Virus record (IMG/VR): IMGVR_UViG_3300020465_000029 | Coordinates: 1 to 50,867 of that record | Source: a virus | Length of the DNA stretch: 50,867 nucleotides | Strand: one strand, 5' to 3' | Part shown: positions 25,286 to 31,636 of the stretch, piece by piece | How the letters are laid out: each line of letters begins with the position of its first letter | Position numbering within the stretch: the first letter of the stretch is position 1 | Translations under genes and position numbers: made by a program | Notes under the pieces: generated by a model | What the model saw: the letters and a program-made list of their open reading frames with translations, nothing else | The model's database searches: none | What the model was told of the DNA's origin: nothing

Positions 25286-25592
25286 ATGATTTTCCGTGCC
25301 GTTTCCGCTGCACTTCTTCACGGTAACTTTTGGATTTTCTGCTTCCAGCCAGTTTTTCGTCTTTTTCCTGCTTTCTTCTTGCATCTGCCACTTTCCTTTC
25401 CTTATCTGTTGCGTTTGATCTGTGTCCCCAACACGACCAAGTTTTTCCGTGATCTTCCGAATAGCATACCCACTTATTAGAGCCGCATACCTTACAGGCT
25501 CTCTCATGAATTATTTTCTTTGTTAACTCTAGATTCTTCTTTTGTGATGTATATCCTGACCGCTTTGCGGATGACCTCTGCCATCGTGACAT
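25242..25592 (-). CDS. Small zinc-ribbon-like basic protein, 116 aa
   Basis: The motif CKVCGSNKWVC (residues 33-43) followed by WSCWGHRS suggests a zinc-binding knuckle. The rest is highly basic and helical (DKERKVADARRKQEKDEKLA and SKSYREEVQRKRHGK). It overlaps DUF3310 by 44 bases and the ribbon-helix-helix-like gene upstream by 89 bases; an internal start is possible. Probable DNA or RNA binding; role unknown. Confidence 0.58.
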   Translation of the reverse strand: MSRWQRSSAKRSGYTSQKKNLELTKKIIHERACKVCGSNKWVCYSEDHGKTWSCWGHRSNATDKERKVADARRKQEKDEKLAGSRKSKSYREEVQRKRHGKSYEQPKSGQYDWFFD

Positions 25593-25710
25593 GTTTCCCC
25601 TTCTCCCTCGTCTCTTTTACTGATAAATTATAAACTTTGTCAAGATCAACCTGCGGTATCATCAAGTTATAGCTTCTCGTAGGTTCTCCTATTGTTCTAG
25701 GTCTAGGCAT
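25504..25710 (-). CDS. Ribbon-helix-helix-like small protein, 68 aa
   Basis: The pattern SYNLMIPQVDLDKVYNLSVK (a strand then helix) followed by GKHVTMAEVIRKAVRIYI (helix) is that of ribbon-helix-helix or Arc-like DNA-binding proteins. It lies in the accessory cluster beside the control region, so it is one candidate for a regulator binding the palindromic sites at 27686-28020. That link is inference. Overlaps the next gene by 8 bases. Confidence 0.62.
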   Translation of the reverse strand: MPRPRTIGEPTRSYNLMIPQVDLDKVYNLSVKETREKGKHVTMAEVIRKAVRIYITKEESRVNKENNS

Positions 25711-26221
25711 TTCTTAAATCTTTCCAGCTTTTAAGCTCGTGTTGCTCTGCCATGTAGCATGGTTTCTTAAACAACCCATGATCGCCATACCTGCTTTCCC
25801 TGCAAAGTTCGTGTGCTTCCATTAAACCTGCCATTCTGTATTCCCCTTTTTGACCTACCATCAAAGCATAATAGTCAACATTGGGGTTTACAACAGAGCA
25901 AATTAACCTTCCGTTCTTGTAGCATGTCGTCTTTACATCGACAACCCTTGTTTCTCCCATAAACTTTACTGTGGCATCTCCGTAGTCCATTCCGTTCTTC
26001 TTGGATCGTACAAAAATGTCCAAAACCTGCCGTGGGTAAATTCCATGCGCCTTACAAAAAGCCATTTCGGCAAGAACGCCCTCAATATCTGGCTCTAAAG
26101 CCCCCATGCTATCCGAAACCTGTCCATTTGGCACATTACTACCCCGTGCCATTTCGTAGCGTTTCACGGCTATTAAATGAGAAATTTTTATTTCTAATTC
26201 GTTAAGTTGTATTTTTTCCAT
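25703..26221 (-). CDS. PD-(D/E)XK-like nuclease-fold protein, 172 aa
   Basis: The segment GMDYGDATVKFMGETRVVDV followed by KTT (about residues 77-99) has the D...(D)VK core of restriction-endonuclease-like folds, and ALEPDIEGVLAEMAFCKAHG gives the preceding helix with a conserved Glu. Similar proteins are scattered in marine phages. Could act in DNA repair, recombination or host DNA degradation. No partner gene makes the role clear. Confidence 0.62.
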   Translation of the reverse strand: MEKIQLNELEIKISHLIAVKRYEMARGSNVPNGQVSDSMGALEPDIEGVLAEMAFCKAHGIYPRQVLDIFVRSKKNGMDYGDATVKFMGETRVVDVKTTCYKNGRLICSVVNPNVDYYALMVGQKGEYRMAGLMEAHELCRESRYGDHGLFKKPCYMAEQHELKSWKDLRNA

Positions 26222-26390
26222 AATATGGTTTTAGATACACCATTCTGCTTACTTGTGCATACGTTAAATTAAATTTATCCATGACATGGTATATCGTAAA
26301 TATTTTGTCGTTGTCGGATTTTTTCAGTTTCTGTCCATCGAACCAGAAGTTTTGAACCTTGTTTATAAATTCATCAGAAAATGCTGTCAT
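26202..26390 (-). CDS. Small HTH-like protein, 62 aa
   Basis: Residues 28-52 (KIFTIYHVMDKFNLTYAQVS plus RMVYL) read as a compact helix-turn-helix. It overlaps the PD-(D/E)XK-like gene by 20 bases. As a tiny DNA-binding-like protein at the start of the leftward accessory operon it could regulate the nearby control region (inference). Confidence 0.5.
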   Translation of the reverse strand: MTAFSDEFINKVQNFWFDGQKLKKSDNDKIFTIYHVMDKFNLTYAQVSRMVYLKPYYGKNTT

Positions 26391-26399
26391 GTGTTTCCT

Positions 26400-26603
26400 T
26401 TAGTGTATAGTTTCCTGTTCTTGGCATCTCAGTGCCGTTTCGCATCCCATCAGAAAAATTACAAACGGTATTTCTTCATCTGTTAAGAGCATGTCCTCTA
26501 TACTCGCAAGTGCAGTCGCATACCATTTATGAATTTTTTCATGATCGGCTATAAAGTCCCCCCTTTCATTTATAAAGCATGCTTTTTTAATTGGTTTTTT
26601 CAT
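26400..26603 (-). CDS. Small unknown protein, 67 aa
   Basis: I chose the ATG of MKKPIKKACFINERGDFIAD because AAGG lies ten bases before it; the frame also opens at 26612. The remainder is helical (KWYATALASIEDMLLTDEEI). No family recognised. First gene of the leftward accessory operon. Confidence 0.55.
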   Translation of the reverse strand: MKKPIKKACFINERGDFIADHEKIHKWYATALASIEDMLLTDEEIPFVIFLMGCETALRCQEQETIH

Positions 26604-26612
26604 AGATATCAT

Positions 26613-26983
26613 ACCTTAGTAGGGAAACCACAGATTGTTAGGAAAGAAGAGAGGGGTCTGTGGCTTCCCTTTTAGCCACCTGTTAAGGTAATTCTTTATC
26701 TAATTATTCATGTTAATAGTCAAGTCAAAAATTTATGTACAAATTTTACCCCACTAGGGAAGTTAGACGTTCTTTTAATTAATTAGGGACTACCTGAGAA
26801 CAGGTAAGCAAGCGAAATGAAAATTTGGGGATTGCGTGGCTGAAATACTGTACATATTACAAACGACAGCTAGCCGACAAAGGGGGGGATGGGGTCGTTT
26901 TTGGCTTGATGATAAGTCCCAGTAAGTCCCCCCTAGTCAAAATTAGTCTCAGAACTTTCTCTGGTCTCCTCCAGTAGGGGATT
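26613..26983. other. Intergenic control region between accessory operon and terS
   Basis: No convincing gene. It holds the 26621-26670 hairpin, the inverted repeat TACCTG-AGAA-CAGGTA (26791-26806), and runs of G or C (AAAGGGGGGG near 26880 and CCCCCCT near 26932) that could pair into a 7-bp stem. Probably the leader and promoter zone of the leftward accessory operon. Confidence 0.6.
26621..26670. promoter_or_regulatory. Long inverted repeat at the start of the accessory operon
   Basis: GGGAA-A-CCACAGA (622-634) pairs with TCTGTGG-C-TTCCC (657-669): 12 paired bases with one mismatch, a 22-base loop, and TTTT after it on the plus strand. It ends 8 bases above the ATG-side leader, so on the minus strand it would be a leader structure; on the plus strand it looks like a terminator. 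Confidence 0.5.
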
Positions 26984-27538
26984 CTATTTGACTGTATCCT
27001 TGGAGAATAAAGCTATTACTTTCTCATCTTCCAGAGCCAGTCTGATAGTCTCCTCCAGACTTTCCTTGGTTGTATTGATATCTAGCTTTTGACTGGTCTC
27101 TATTTTTTCAGTGAATAGGTTAACTCCTTCTGACTTACCTAGTAACTCCAGAGACCTAACCCTACTGCTTGGCGAGTTGCCTTCTGTAGATTCCTGTAAT
27201 AATCGAGAAATAATAAACTCTCTCAGCTTGTCTCCCTTCAGTTGGTTCTTCTGGTCAATCTTCGTCATCTCCTCAAATACGGCTTGGGAGACTTTAGGGT
27301 TGGATAGCAATTTAGATGCCTCAACATACAATCCATTCTTACTACCATTCCAGTTATATATCTCTGAATACGATGCACTCGCTATTCCTTTGGTATCTGG
27401 GTTAGGCACTCCATGAACGTATGCCATTACAAAAGCATATTGTTTGTCAGTTAGATTATATCCCAGACCAGATGTTAGTTTACCAGATGCACCCATAGCA
27501 TTCTCCATTGTTGTAGTTCCAAGCATACCAGTTCCCAT
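26984..27538 (-). CDS. terS: Terminase small subunit, 184 aa
   Basis: The pattern LTDKQYAFVMAYVHGVPNPD (residues 29-48), then a helical SEIYNWNGSKNGLYVEASKL and LSNPKVSQAVFEEMTKIDQK, is a TerS DNA-recognition domain of the Terminase_2-like type. The C terminus (KESLEETIRLALEDEKVIAL) would contact TerL. It recognises the packaging site, which in many phages lies in or near terS. It is separated from terL by six small genes on the same strand. The start ATG has no clear ribosome-binding site; an inner Met is possible. Confidence 0.8.
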   Translation of the reverse strand: MGTGMLGTTTMENAMGASGKLTSGLGYNLTDKQYAFVMAYVHGVPNPDTKGIASASYSEIYNWNGSKNGLYVEASKLLSNPKVSQAVFEEMTKIDQKNQLKGDKLREFIISRLLQESTEGNSPSSRVRSLELLGKSEGVNLFTEKIETSQKLDINTTKESLEETIRLALEDEKVIALFSKDTVK

Positions 27539-27685
27539 TGCCAGTTGTTTATTTATCTAGCTTGGCAAAATTACAGGCTAGCAGGTACTACCTATCCTAT
27601 TGACTGGTCAGTAGGTCTGGTCAGCTAGTTATCCCTCTATATGTATTTATGGCATTTAAGGTATTTTTCTGGGAAATATTACAGT

Positions 27686-27698
27686 CAAGAATTTCTTG
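27686..27698. promoter_or_regulatory. Operator-like palindrome O1
   Basis: CAAGAATTTCTTG: perfect 6+6 inverted repeat around one base. On the minus strand its end runs into TTGACT, a good -35 box pointing at terS. Confidence 0.58.
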
Positions 27699-27801
27699 TA
27701 TAGGTTTAATGGAGTTCTCAGAGCATTACATGGGAGTTTATATCTCTGGCATATGATTATACCTTTTCATATGTCTTTGCCCCTCTGGTGGTCTTTATAT
27801 C

Positions 27802-27814
27802 AAGAATTTCTTGT
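27802..27814. promoter_or_regulatory. Operator-like palindrome O2
   Basis: CAAGAATTTCTTG, identical to O1, 116 bases away. Minus-strand extension TTGATA. Confidence 0.58.
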
Positions 27815-28007
27815 AACCATTACACTGCTTGGGTTGTGACCAGTCAGAAGAATACGAGTCGCTAGTGATTCTCTGATATTCTGGGAATTTCCAGTAGTAC
27901 CTGTCAATCTGCTCCCAGTAACCTGTAAATACTACCTCTAGGCATAGAGCCAAATAGGTCTTTTTTTGTGTTGTTTATGTCACATGTTTAAAACTTTTAA
28001 ATACTGT

Positions 28008-28020
28008 CAAGAAATTCTTG
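28008..28020. promoter_or_regulatory. Operator-like palindrome O3
   Basis: CAAGAAATTCTTG, the same palindrome with the middle base complemented. On the minus strand it continues into a perfect -35 hexamer TTGACA, although the -10 downstream is weak. Confidence 0.58.
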
Positions 28021-28092
28021 GTATTGCCGAAAGCAGATTTTCGTGATAATTGAAACTCATGTTTCAAAGGCACTGATTAGCCACTCACTACT

Positions 28093-28104
28093 CCCCCTAG
28101 GGGG
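28093..28104. promoter_or_regulatory. Perfect 12-bp GC palindrome
   Basis: CCCCCTAGGGGG followed by the purine run AAGGAAGGAAGG, the only such GC palindrome seen in this AT-rich genome. A possible protein-binding, cos/pac or replication element. Confidence 0.4.
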
Positions 28105-28334
28105 AAGGAAGGAAGGTATTTTAAGTATGATTTTTTAAGGTTGGCAACCCAGAGCCAGTAGGGCGAACGTCTCACACTCTACTTTAAAACAGACCCAGTT
28201 AGTCAAATTGTGCAGATGGTTCTCCAGAGATGCAACCCATGTCGTGATGACACTAGATGCTTTTCGTAGAGAGGGAGTTTAAGCAGTAACAGTTAACGAT
28301 CCAGACAAGATCATAACAAAAACCATCCAAGTAA

Positions 28335-28385
28335 ACTGTCAGATAGTGTGTGCTATCTCTGATGAGTTCAAAAGAACGAAACAGT
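28335..28385 (+). ncRNA. Hammerhead ribozyme, type III
   Basis: The conserved core is complete: CTGATGA (28359-28365), stem II GTTC-AAAA-GAAC (28366-28377), GAAA (28378-28381). Stem I is closed: AGATAG-TGTGTG-CTATCT (28341-28358). Stem III is open: ACTGT (28335-28339) pairs with ACAGT (28381-28385). The cleavage triplet is GTC, so cleavage is predicted between 28340 and 28341. Every core position of the hammerhead motif (C3, U4, G5, A6, G8, A9, G12, A13, A14, A15.1-U16.1, H17) is present. It lies 23 bases above the first gene of the early operon. Confidence 0.9.
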
Positions 28386-28407
28386 AACCAATAACCAAGG
28401 AGTTCCA

Positions 28408-28689
28408 ATGGAATATACAGTAGATAAATTTATCGCTAAATTTAATGAAGATGAACTTAGCTTGTTGGCAAAGTTAGTTGATGCTTATTGGCTTTGCAAT
28501 AGTGGAGACACTGGCAACAATGGTTTAAGTGCTGACTTAGTTAGCACTGGTTGTAATCCAATTTCACAAGCTATCAAGGCAGTGATCAAAGATGACGAAC
28601 TTTATTGGGAGTGGGTTAATTGTGGCTTAGAGGTGACTTGGGTAGCTAAAGATTATTTTCAAGATGGAACACCAAAAAGGAACTTTTAG
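28408..28689 (+). CDS. First early-operon protein, flanked by ribozymes, 93 aa
   Basis: An acidic protein beginning MEYTVDKFIAKFNEDELSLL, with a CNSGDTGNNGLSADLVSTGC region and an acidic, aromatic C terminus (DDELYWEWVNCGLEVTWVAK). AAGGAG lies 8 bases before the ATG. No known family. It is the only gene between the type III and type I hammerhead ribozymes, so double cleavage would release it as a separate RNA of about 408 nt. Being first in the early operon suggests an early host-takeover or regulatory role (inference). Confidence 0.78.
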   Translation: MEYTVDKFIAKFNEDELSLLAKLVDAYWLCNSGDTGNNGLSADLVSTGCNPISQAIKAVIKDDELYWEWVNCGLEVTWVAKDYFQDGTPKRNF

Positions 28690-28697
28690 TACTTAAT

Positions 28698-28754
28698 TCT
28701 CAACTGACGAGTTCATAAGAACGAAACATGGGGCATCTGCTCCATGTCTTGAGA
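28698..28754 (+). ncRNA. Hammerhead ribozyme, type I
   Basis: Core CTGACGA (28704-28710), stem II GTTC-ATAA-GAAC (28711-28722) and GAAA (28723-28726). Stem III is closed: ACATGGGG (28726-28733) pairs with CTCCATGT (28740-28747) around loop CATCTG, one G-U pair. Stem I is open: TCTCAA (28698-28703) pairs with TTGAGA (28749-28754). The cleavage triplet is GTC; predicted cleavage between 28748 and 28749. The variable position 7 is C instead of U, which the motif allows. The core plus stem II matches the first ribozyme at all but two bases. Confidence 0.9.
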
Positions 28755-28777
28755 TAAACATTAACCAAGGAGACAAT

Positions 28778-28996
28778 ATGTTAACCACTAAATTTTTATA
28801 TGAGTTAGAGAAAAACAATAACTCACAAGTCAAGATCAGAGTTAGATCATCTAAAGGGAAATCATGGTATAAAGAAGATTTCTCAATACAAGGCATTGTA
28901 AGAGCGAATAAGTATTACAATGCTCAGTTAGAACTTTTGAGCAGAGATGTTATCTCTGGTCTAAGAATTGATTTCATAAACGTGGGGGGCAAGTAA
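28778..28996 (+). CDS. Early protein, 72 aa
   Basis: A basic, Ser/Lys-rich protein: MLTTKFLYELEKNNNSQVKI, then RVRSSKGKSWYKEDFSIQGI and a LELLSRDVISGLRIDFINVG end. The leader TTAACCAAGGAG is also found before 28408 (ATAACCAAGGAG), so both mRNAs share a leader module. It follows the type I ribozyme, whose cleavage would give this mRNA a new 5' end 29 bases above the ATG. Function unknown. Confidence 0.7.
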   Translation: MLTTKFLYELEKNNNSQVKIRVRSSKGKSWYKEDFSIQGIVRANKYYNAQLELLSRDVISGLRIDFINVGGK

Positions 28997-29256
28997 TGTC
29001 AGAAGACAGATATAAAAAAGCATATGACACTGTTCAAGAGATAAAACGTCTAGTTAAATATCTTGACGAAAATGTATCAGCTAACCTACCAACCTATGCA
29101 GTCCAGACTGTATGCAGTAGGGTTAGCTTACTGGCGATTAACTTAGAAGAGTTAAGTGTTGACCAAGACTACGTTGACACTTGGGTTTCTGAAAATCGTG
29201 AAGAAATACATAAACAAAAACAAATTTTAAAATTTTATAACATCAACAACCAATAG
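28996..29256 (+). CDS. Early helical protein, 86 aa
   Basis: Helical and charged (MSEDRYKKAYDTVQEIKRLV, then VCSRVSLLAINLEELSVDQD and EEIHKQKQILKFYNINNQ). The ATG overlaps the preceding stop codon (TAATG). Unrecognised; early-operon position suggests regulation or host takeover. Confidence 0.66.
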   Translation: MSEDRYKKAYDTVQEIKRLVKYLDENVSANLPTYAVQTVCSRVSLLAINLEELSVDQDYVDTWVSENREEIHKQKQILKFYNINNQ

Positions 29257-29264
29257 GAGAGTGT

Positions 29265-29495
29265 ATGAAAACACATGATGTACTGGCTCTATTCAAGAGC
29301 AAATTCGTAACTGGAACATTTACCAAAAAGAATGGCGATGTTCGCAAGTTCTGGGGGCAACTAGAAAATGATGTTAGGCATCCCAGATCAGTCACATACT
29401 TTGACTATCACAAGCATGGGTTCAGAAGGATGAGCCTAGACCAAGGAACGGTCACAATAAAATCTGGCGAGACAGTGTTAACTGTCTCCAAGTAA
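29265..29495 (+). CDS. Early small beta protein, 76 aa
   Basis: The pattern FVTGTFTKKNGDVRKFWGQL, then VTYFDYHKHGFRRMSLDQGT and VTIKSGETVLTVSK suggests a small beta barrel like the SH3-like or WYL-related domains of phage early proteins. Good GGAG ribosome-binding site. Function unknown. Confidence 0.66.
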   Translation: MKTHDVLALFKSKFVTGTFTKKNGDVRKFWGQLENDVRHPRSVTYFDYHKHGFRRMSLDQGTVTIKSGETVLTVSK

Positions 29496-29533
29496 TTAAC
29501 TTTTAACTTTAACTTTTTTTTAAGGAGACATAT

Positions 29534-30643
29534 ATGTCAAATTTTTCAGAGAATTTTACTTCATGCACAATGGAACAAGCAGAGAGACTAACAGTAAGAA
29601 ATGCCTTACTTAATCAGACTACTATGATGCTAGGTGGCTATGGATGGGGAAAAACATCAGTAGGCATCAATCTTAAAAACAATCCACTGTTGAATGCCCA
29701 GTATCCAATTGAACACATTGTCCACTTTGTGCCTTCAGAGTGTGATCTTACTGACAACAAAGGTGCATTAGATACAATAGATGTTAACGGTGTTAAGCTA
29801 ACTAGCTTTTGCCCACCTCAAGAATATTACAAAATTGTTGAGTTAGCCAAGCAAGGCAAAAGATCAATAATCATATGTGATGAAGTCACTGATGCTGATA
29901 CTATCATGCAAGGCATCCAGAGACGTATTGCTAACGAAGGTGTTGTTGGCAATCTTGATCTTAAAGTTGAGTACCAAGGCAAGATCATCAGACCAATTGT
30001 TGTTTTACTTGGCAATAGACCAGAAGATAATTCTGGATACCAAGATGTTCCTAATGCATTGTTTGATAGATGTAATGTTATATTCATCAAGCCAGATGCA
30101 GAGACTACTGCAAACTGGATGGCTGAGAATGGATGCCATCCTTGTCCACTAGCATGGGTTAGAAGTAATCCAAAAGTAGTTAACGAAGGTCAGAACCCAG
30201 ACCACATAGTGTCCATGTCTGGGCGATCTCTGGAAAGAGTGAGTGACCAAGAAAAGATGGGAAATATTCCTGCCGATCTTGAGTTGCCATTGTTCGAGGG
30301 CATCGTAGGCACTGAGTTAGCTGAATCTTATGTGGCATTCAGACGAATATACGAAGGTCTCATTGATAGAAATAAAATCTATGCTGATCCTCTTGGAACT
30401 GAATTGCCTAGTGAAGAGAGACCAGACATTGCATATACACTGGTAACGTCTCTGGGTTATTTCATGGACAAGGACAATGCCACTGCAACTGTCAAGTATG
30501 TCAGAAGGATGAAAAAGACATATGCTCTCTTATGCATTAAGGATGCAACATCTAGAAATCCTAAACTAATGAATAATGCAGAGGTCAGCAACTTTTGCAT
30601 GGATAACTTAGATGTATTCACTAACCTAGGTAAAGGTGAATAA
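29534..30643 (+). CDS. MoxR-type AAA+ ATPase, 369 aa
   Basis: A AAA+ ATPase with Walker A GGYGWGKT (residues 34-41), Walker B IIICDE (112-117), sensor-like VVLLGNRPED (156-165) and LFDRC with a candidate arginine finger (Arg 179). The arrangement matches MoxR/CbbQ ATPases, which remodel partners together with VWA-domain proteins. It is followed by a helical protein and then by a VWA/metallopeptidase protein, the classical MoxR partner. It is placed early in the operon, so it acts early in infection. Target unknown. Confidence 0.82.
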   Translation: MSNFSENFTSCTMEQAERLTVRNALLNQTTMMLGGYGWGKTSVGINLKNNPLLNAQYPIEHIVHFVPSECDLTDNKGALDTIDVNGVKLTSFCPPQEYYKIVELAKQGKRSIIICDEVTDADTIMQGIQRRIANEGVVGNLDLKVEYQGKIIRPIVVLLGNRPEDNSGYQDVPNALFDRCNVIFIKPDAETTANWMAENGCHPCPLAWVRSNPKVVNEGQNPDHIVSMSGRSLERVSDQEKMGNIPADLELPLFEGIVGTELAESYVAFRRIYEGLIDRNKIYADPLGTELPSEERPDIAYTLVTSLGYFMDKDNATATVKYVRRMKKTYALLCIKDATSRNPKLMNNAEVSNFCMDNLDVFTNLGKGE

Positions 30644-30646
30644 CTT

Positions 30647-30672
30647 ATCACTAGGGGGGCAGTGATGCCCCT
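30647..30672 (+). promoter_or_regulatory. Alternative-hairpin element after the MoxR ATPase gene
   Basis: ATCACT (30647-30652) can pair with AGTGAT (30661-30666), and the loop's GGGGC (30656-30660) can pair with GCCCC (30667-30671). The two helices exclude each other, as in a switch or attenuator. No T tract follows. Confidence 0.4.
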
Positions 30673-30682
30673 CATTTACAAT

Positions 30683-30695
30683 CAAGAATTTATTT
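30683..30695. promoter_or_regulatory. Degenerate operator-like site O4
   Basis: CAAGAATTTATTT, a left half-site of the O1-O3 palindrome. It is flanked by TTTACAAT and lies 30 bases above the gene at 30725. A TGACCAGTCA site (30701-30710) lies next to it. Confidence 0.4.
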
Positions 30696-30724
30696 ACAAT
30701 TGACCAGTCAATAAGGAGACTATT

Positions 30725-31627
30725 ATGGATAAAAATATTAATAAGCAAACTATGTTGCAACAAACTACGATCATCTGCAACTTCAGAGCAAAGTACGGTG
30801 GCTCTGGTCATTTTTTTGACAAGGCACACAATGCTAAATGGTGCAAGGCAAATGGCATCAGTGTTGAGAATAGCGAGAAACTTTCCAGAACAACTTTTGC
30901 AAAGTTTGGAGTTACTGGGCAAACTATGTTTGATGCTATCCAGTCGCATTACAAAAAAGCTTTAGCAACCCATAATTCATACTTGCTTTGCAAAATGGGT
31001 GATGCTCAGTATGGCGATGGCATCATGGCAAAAGAATCCCTCATCCCACATGCTGAGAGGATGGAAGAGATGGAGACCAAGTTTATTGAACTGGTTACAA
31101 ACTTTCTTAATGCATACGAGCAGATCAAGAAGGATGCAATATTTCTCTACGGTAACAAAGTCTCTGAGAGTATGTATCCATCAGTTGACGAGATGCGAGG
31201 GAAGTTTGCATGGAACATTGAGAGGTCATCATTACCAGAGACCAATTCAGTCAGCAATTTGTCTTCAGAATGGGAACAAGAAATTATTAACTCTACTGAG
31301 AAAAGATTAACTGAAGTATTTGATAGTGCAGTTAACAATCTGGTCTCTAAGTTAAAAGAGTGTGTTTCTAATATCAATAAGCAGACTAAGACCAGAGGTG
31401 GCATCAATGCTGACACGTTCAATAACTTTGCCAGTCTGTTAGAGAGTGTTCCACAACTGAACATTTCTAAATGTCCTAAAATCGCTAAAGTTTGCGAGGA
31501 TGCAATTAACCTTTTCAAGTATGCTCCAGAGTCAACTAATGACGATGCAGTAAAACAAGACCTTGAAGATAAATCTCAAACAATACTTAATGACCTAGAG
31601 TTGCTAGGCATTGGTTCTGAAATATAA
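30725..31627 (+). CDS. Helical protein of the MoxR/VWA module, 300 aa
   Basis: Almost entirely alpha-helical with no signal peptide or membrane segment: FRAKYGGSGHFFDKAHNAKW (residues 20-39), then a long helical middle (MEEMETKFIELVTNFLNAYE) and ESVPQLNISKCPKIAKVCED. Not recognised. It sits between the AAA+ ATPase and VWA genes with short gaps (81 and 9 bases), so it is probably a third component or the substrate of that pair, as in other three-gene MoxR-VWA systems (inference). Confidence 0.72.
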   Translation: MDKNINKQTMLQQTTIICNFRAKYGGSGHFFDKAHNAKWCKANGISVENSEKLSRTTFAKFGVTGQTMFDAIQSHYKKALATHNSYLLCKMGDAQYGDGIMAKESLIPHAERMEEMETKFIELVTNFLNAYEQIKKDAIFLYGNKVSESMYPSVDEMRGKFAWNIERSSLPETNSVSNLSSEWEQEIINSTEKRLTEVFDSAVNNLVSKLKECVSNINKQTKTRGGINADTFNNFASLLESVPQLNISKCPKIAKVCEDAINLFKYAPESTNDDAVKQDLEDKSQTILNDLELLGIGSEI

Positions 31628-31636
31628 GGAGACGAT

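Larger units (their letters stand above)
27539..28334. other. Main regulatory region between leftward terS and rightward early operon
   Basis: About 800 bases without a convincing gene. Contains three CAAGAAWTTCTTG palindromes, two TGACYRGTCA sites (27601 and 27837), the perfect palindrome CCCCCTAGGGGG (28093-28104) and a GGTTG-GCAACC hairpin near 28140. Likely divergent promoters and possibly the packaging or replication start. A GATAAT box near 28040 could serve the rightward operon, but the -35 is weak. Confidence 0.65.
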
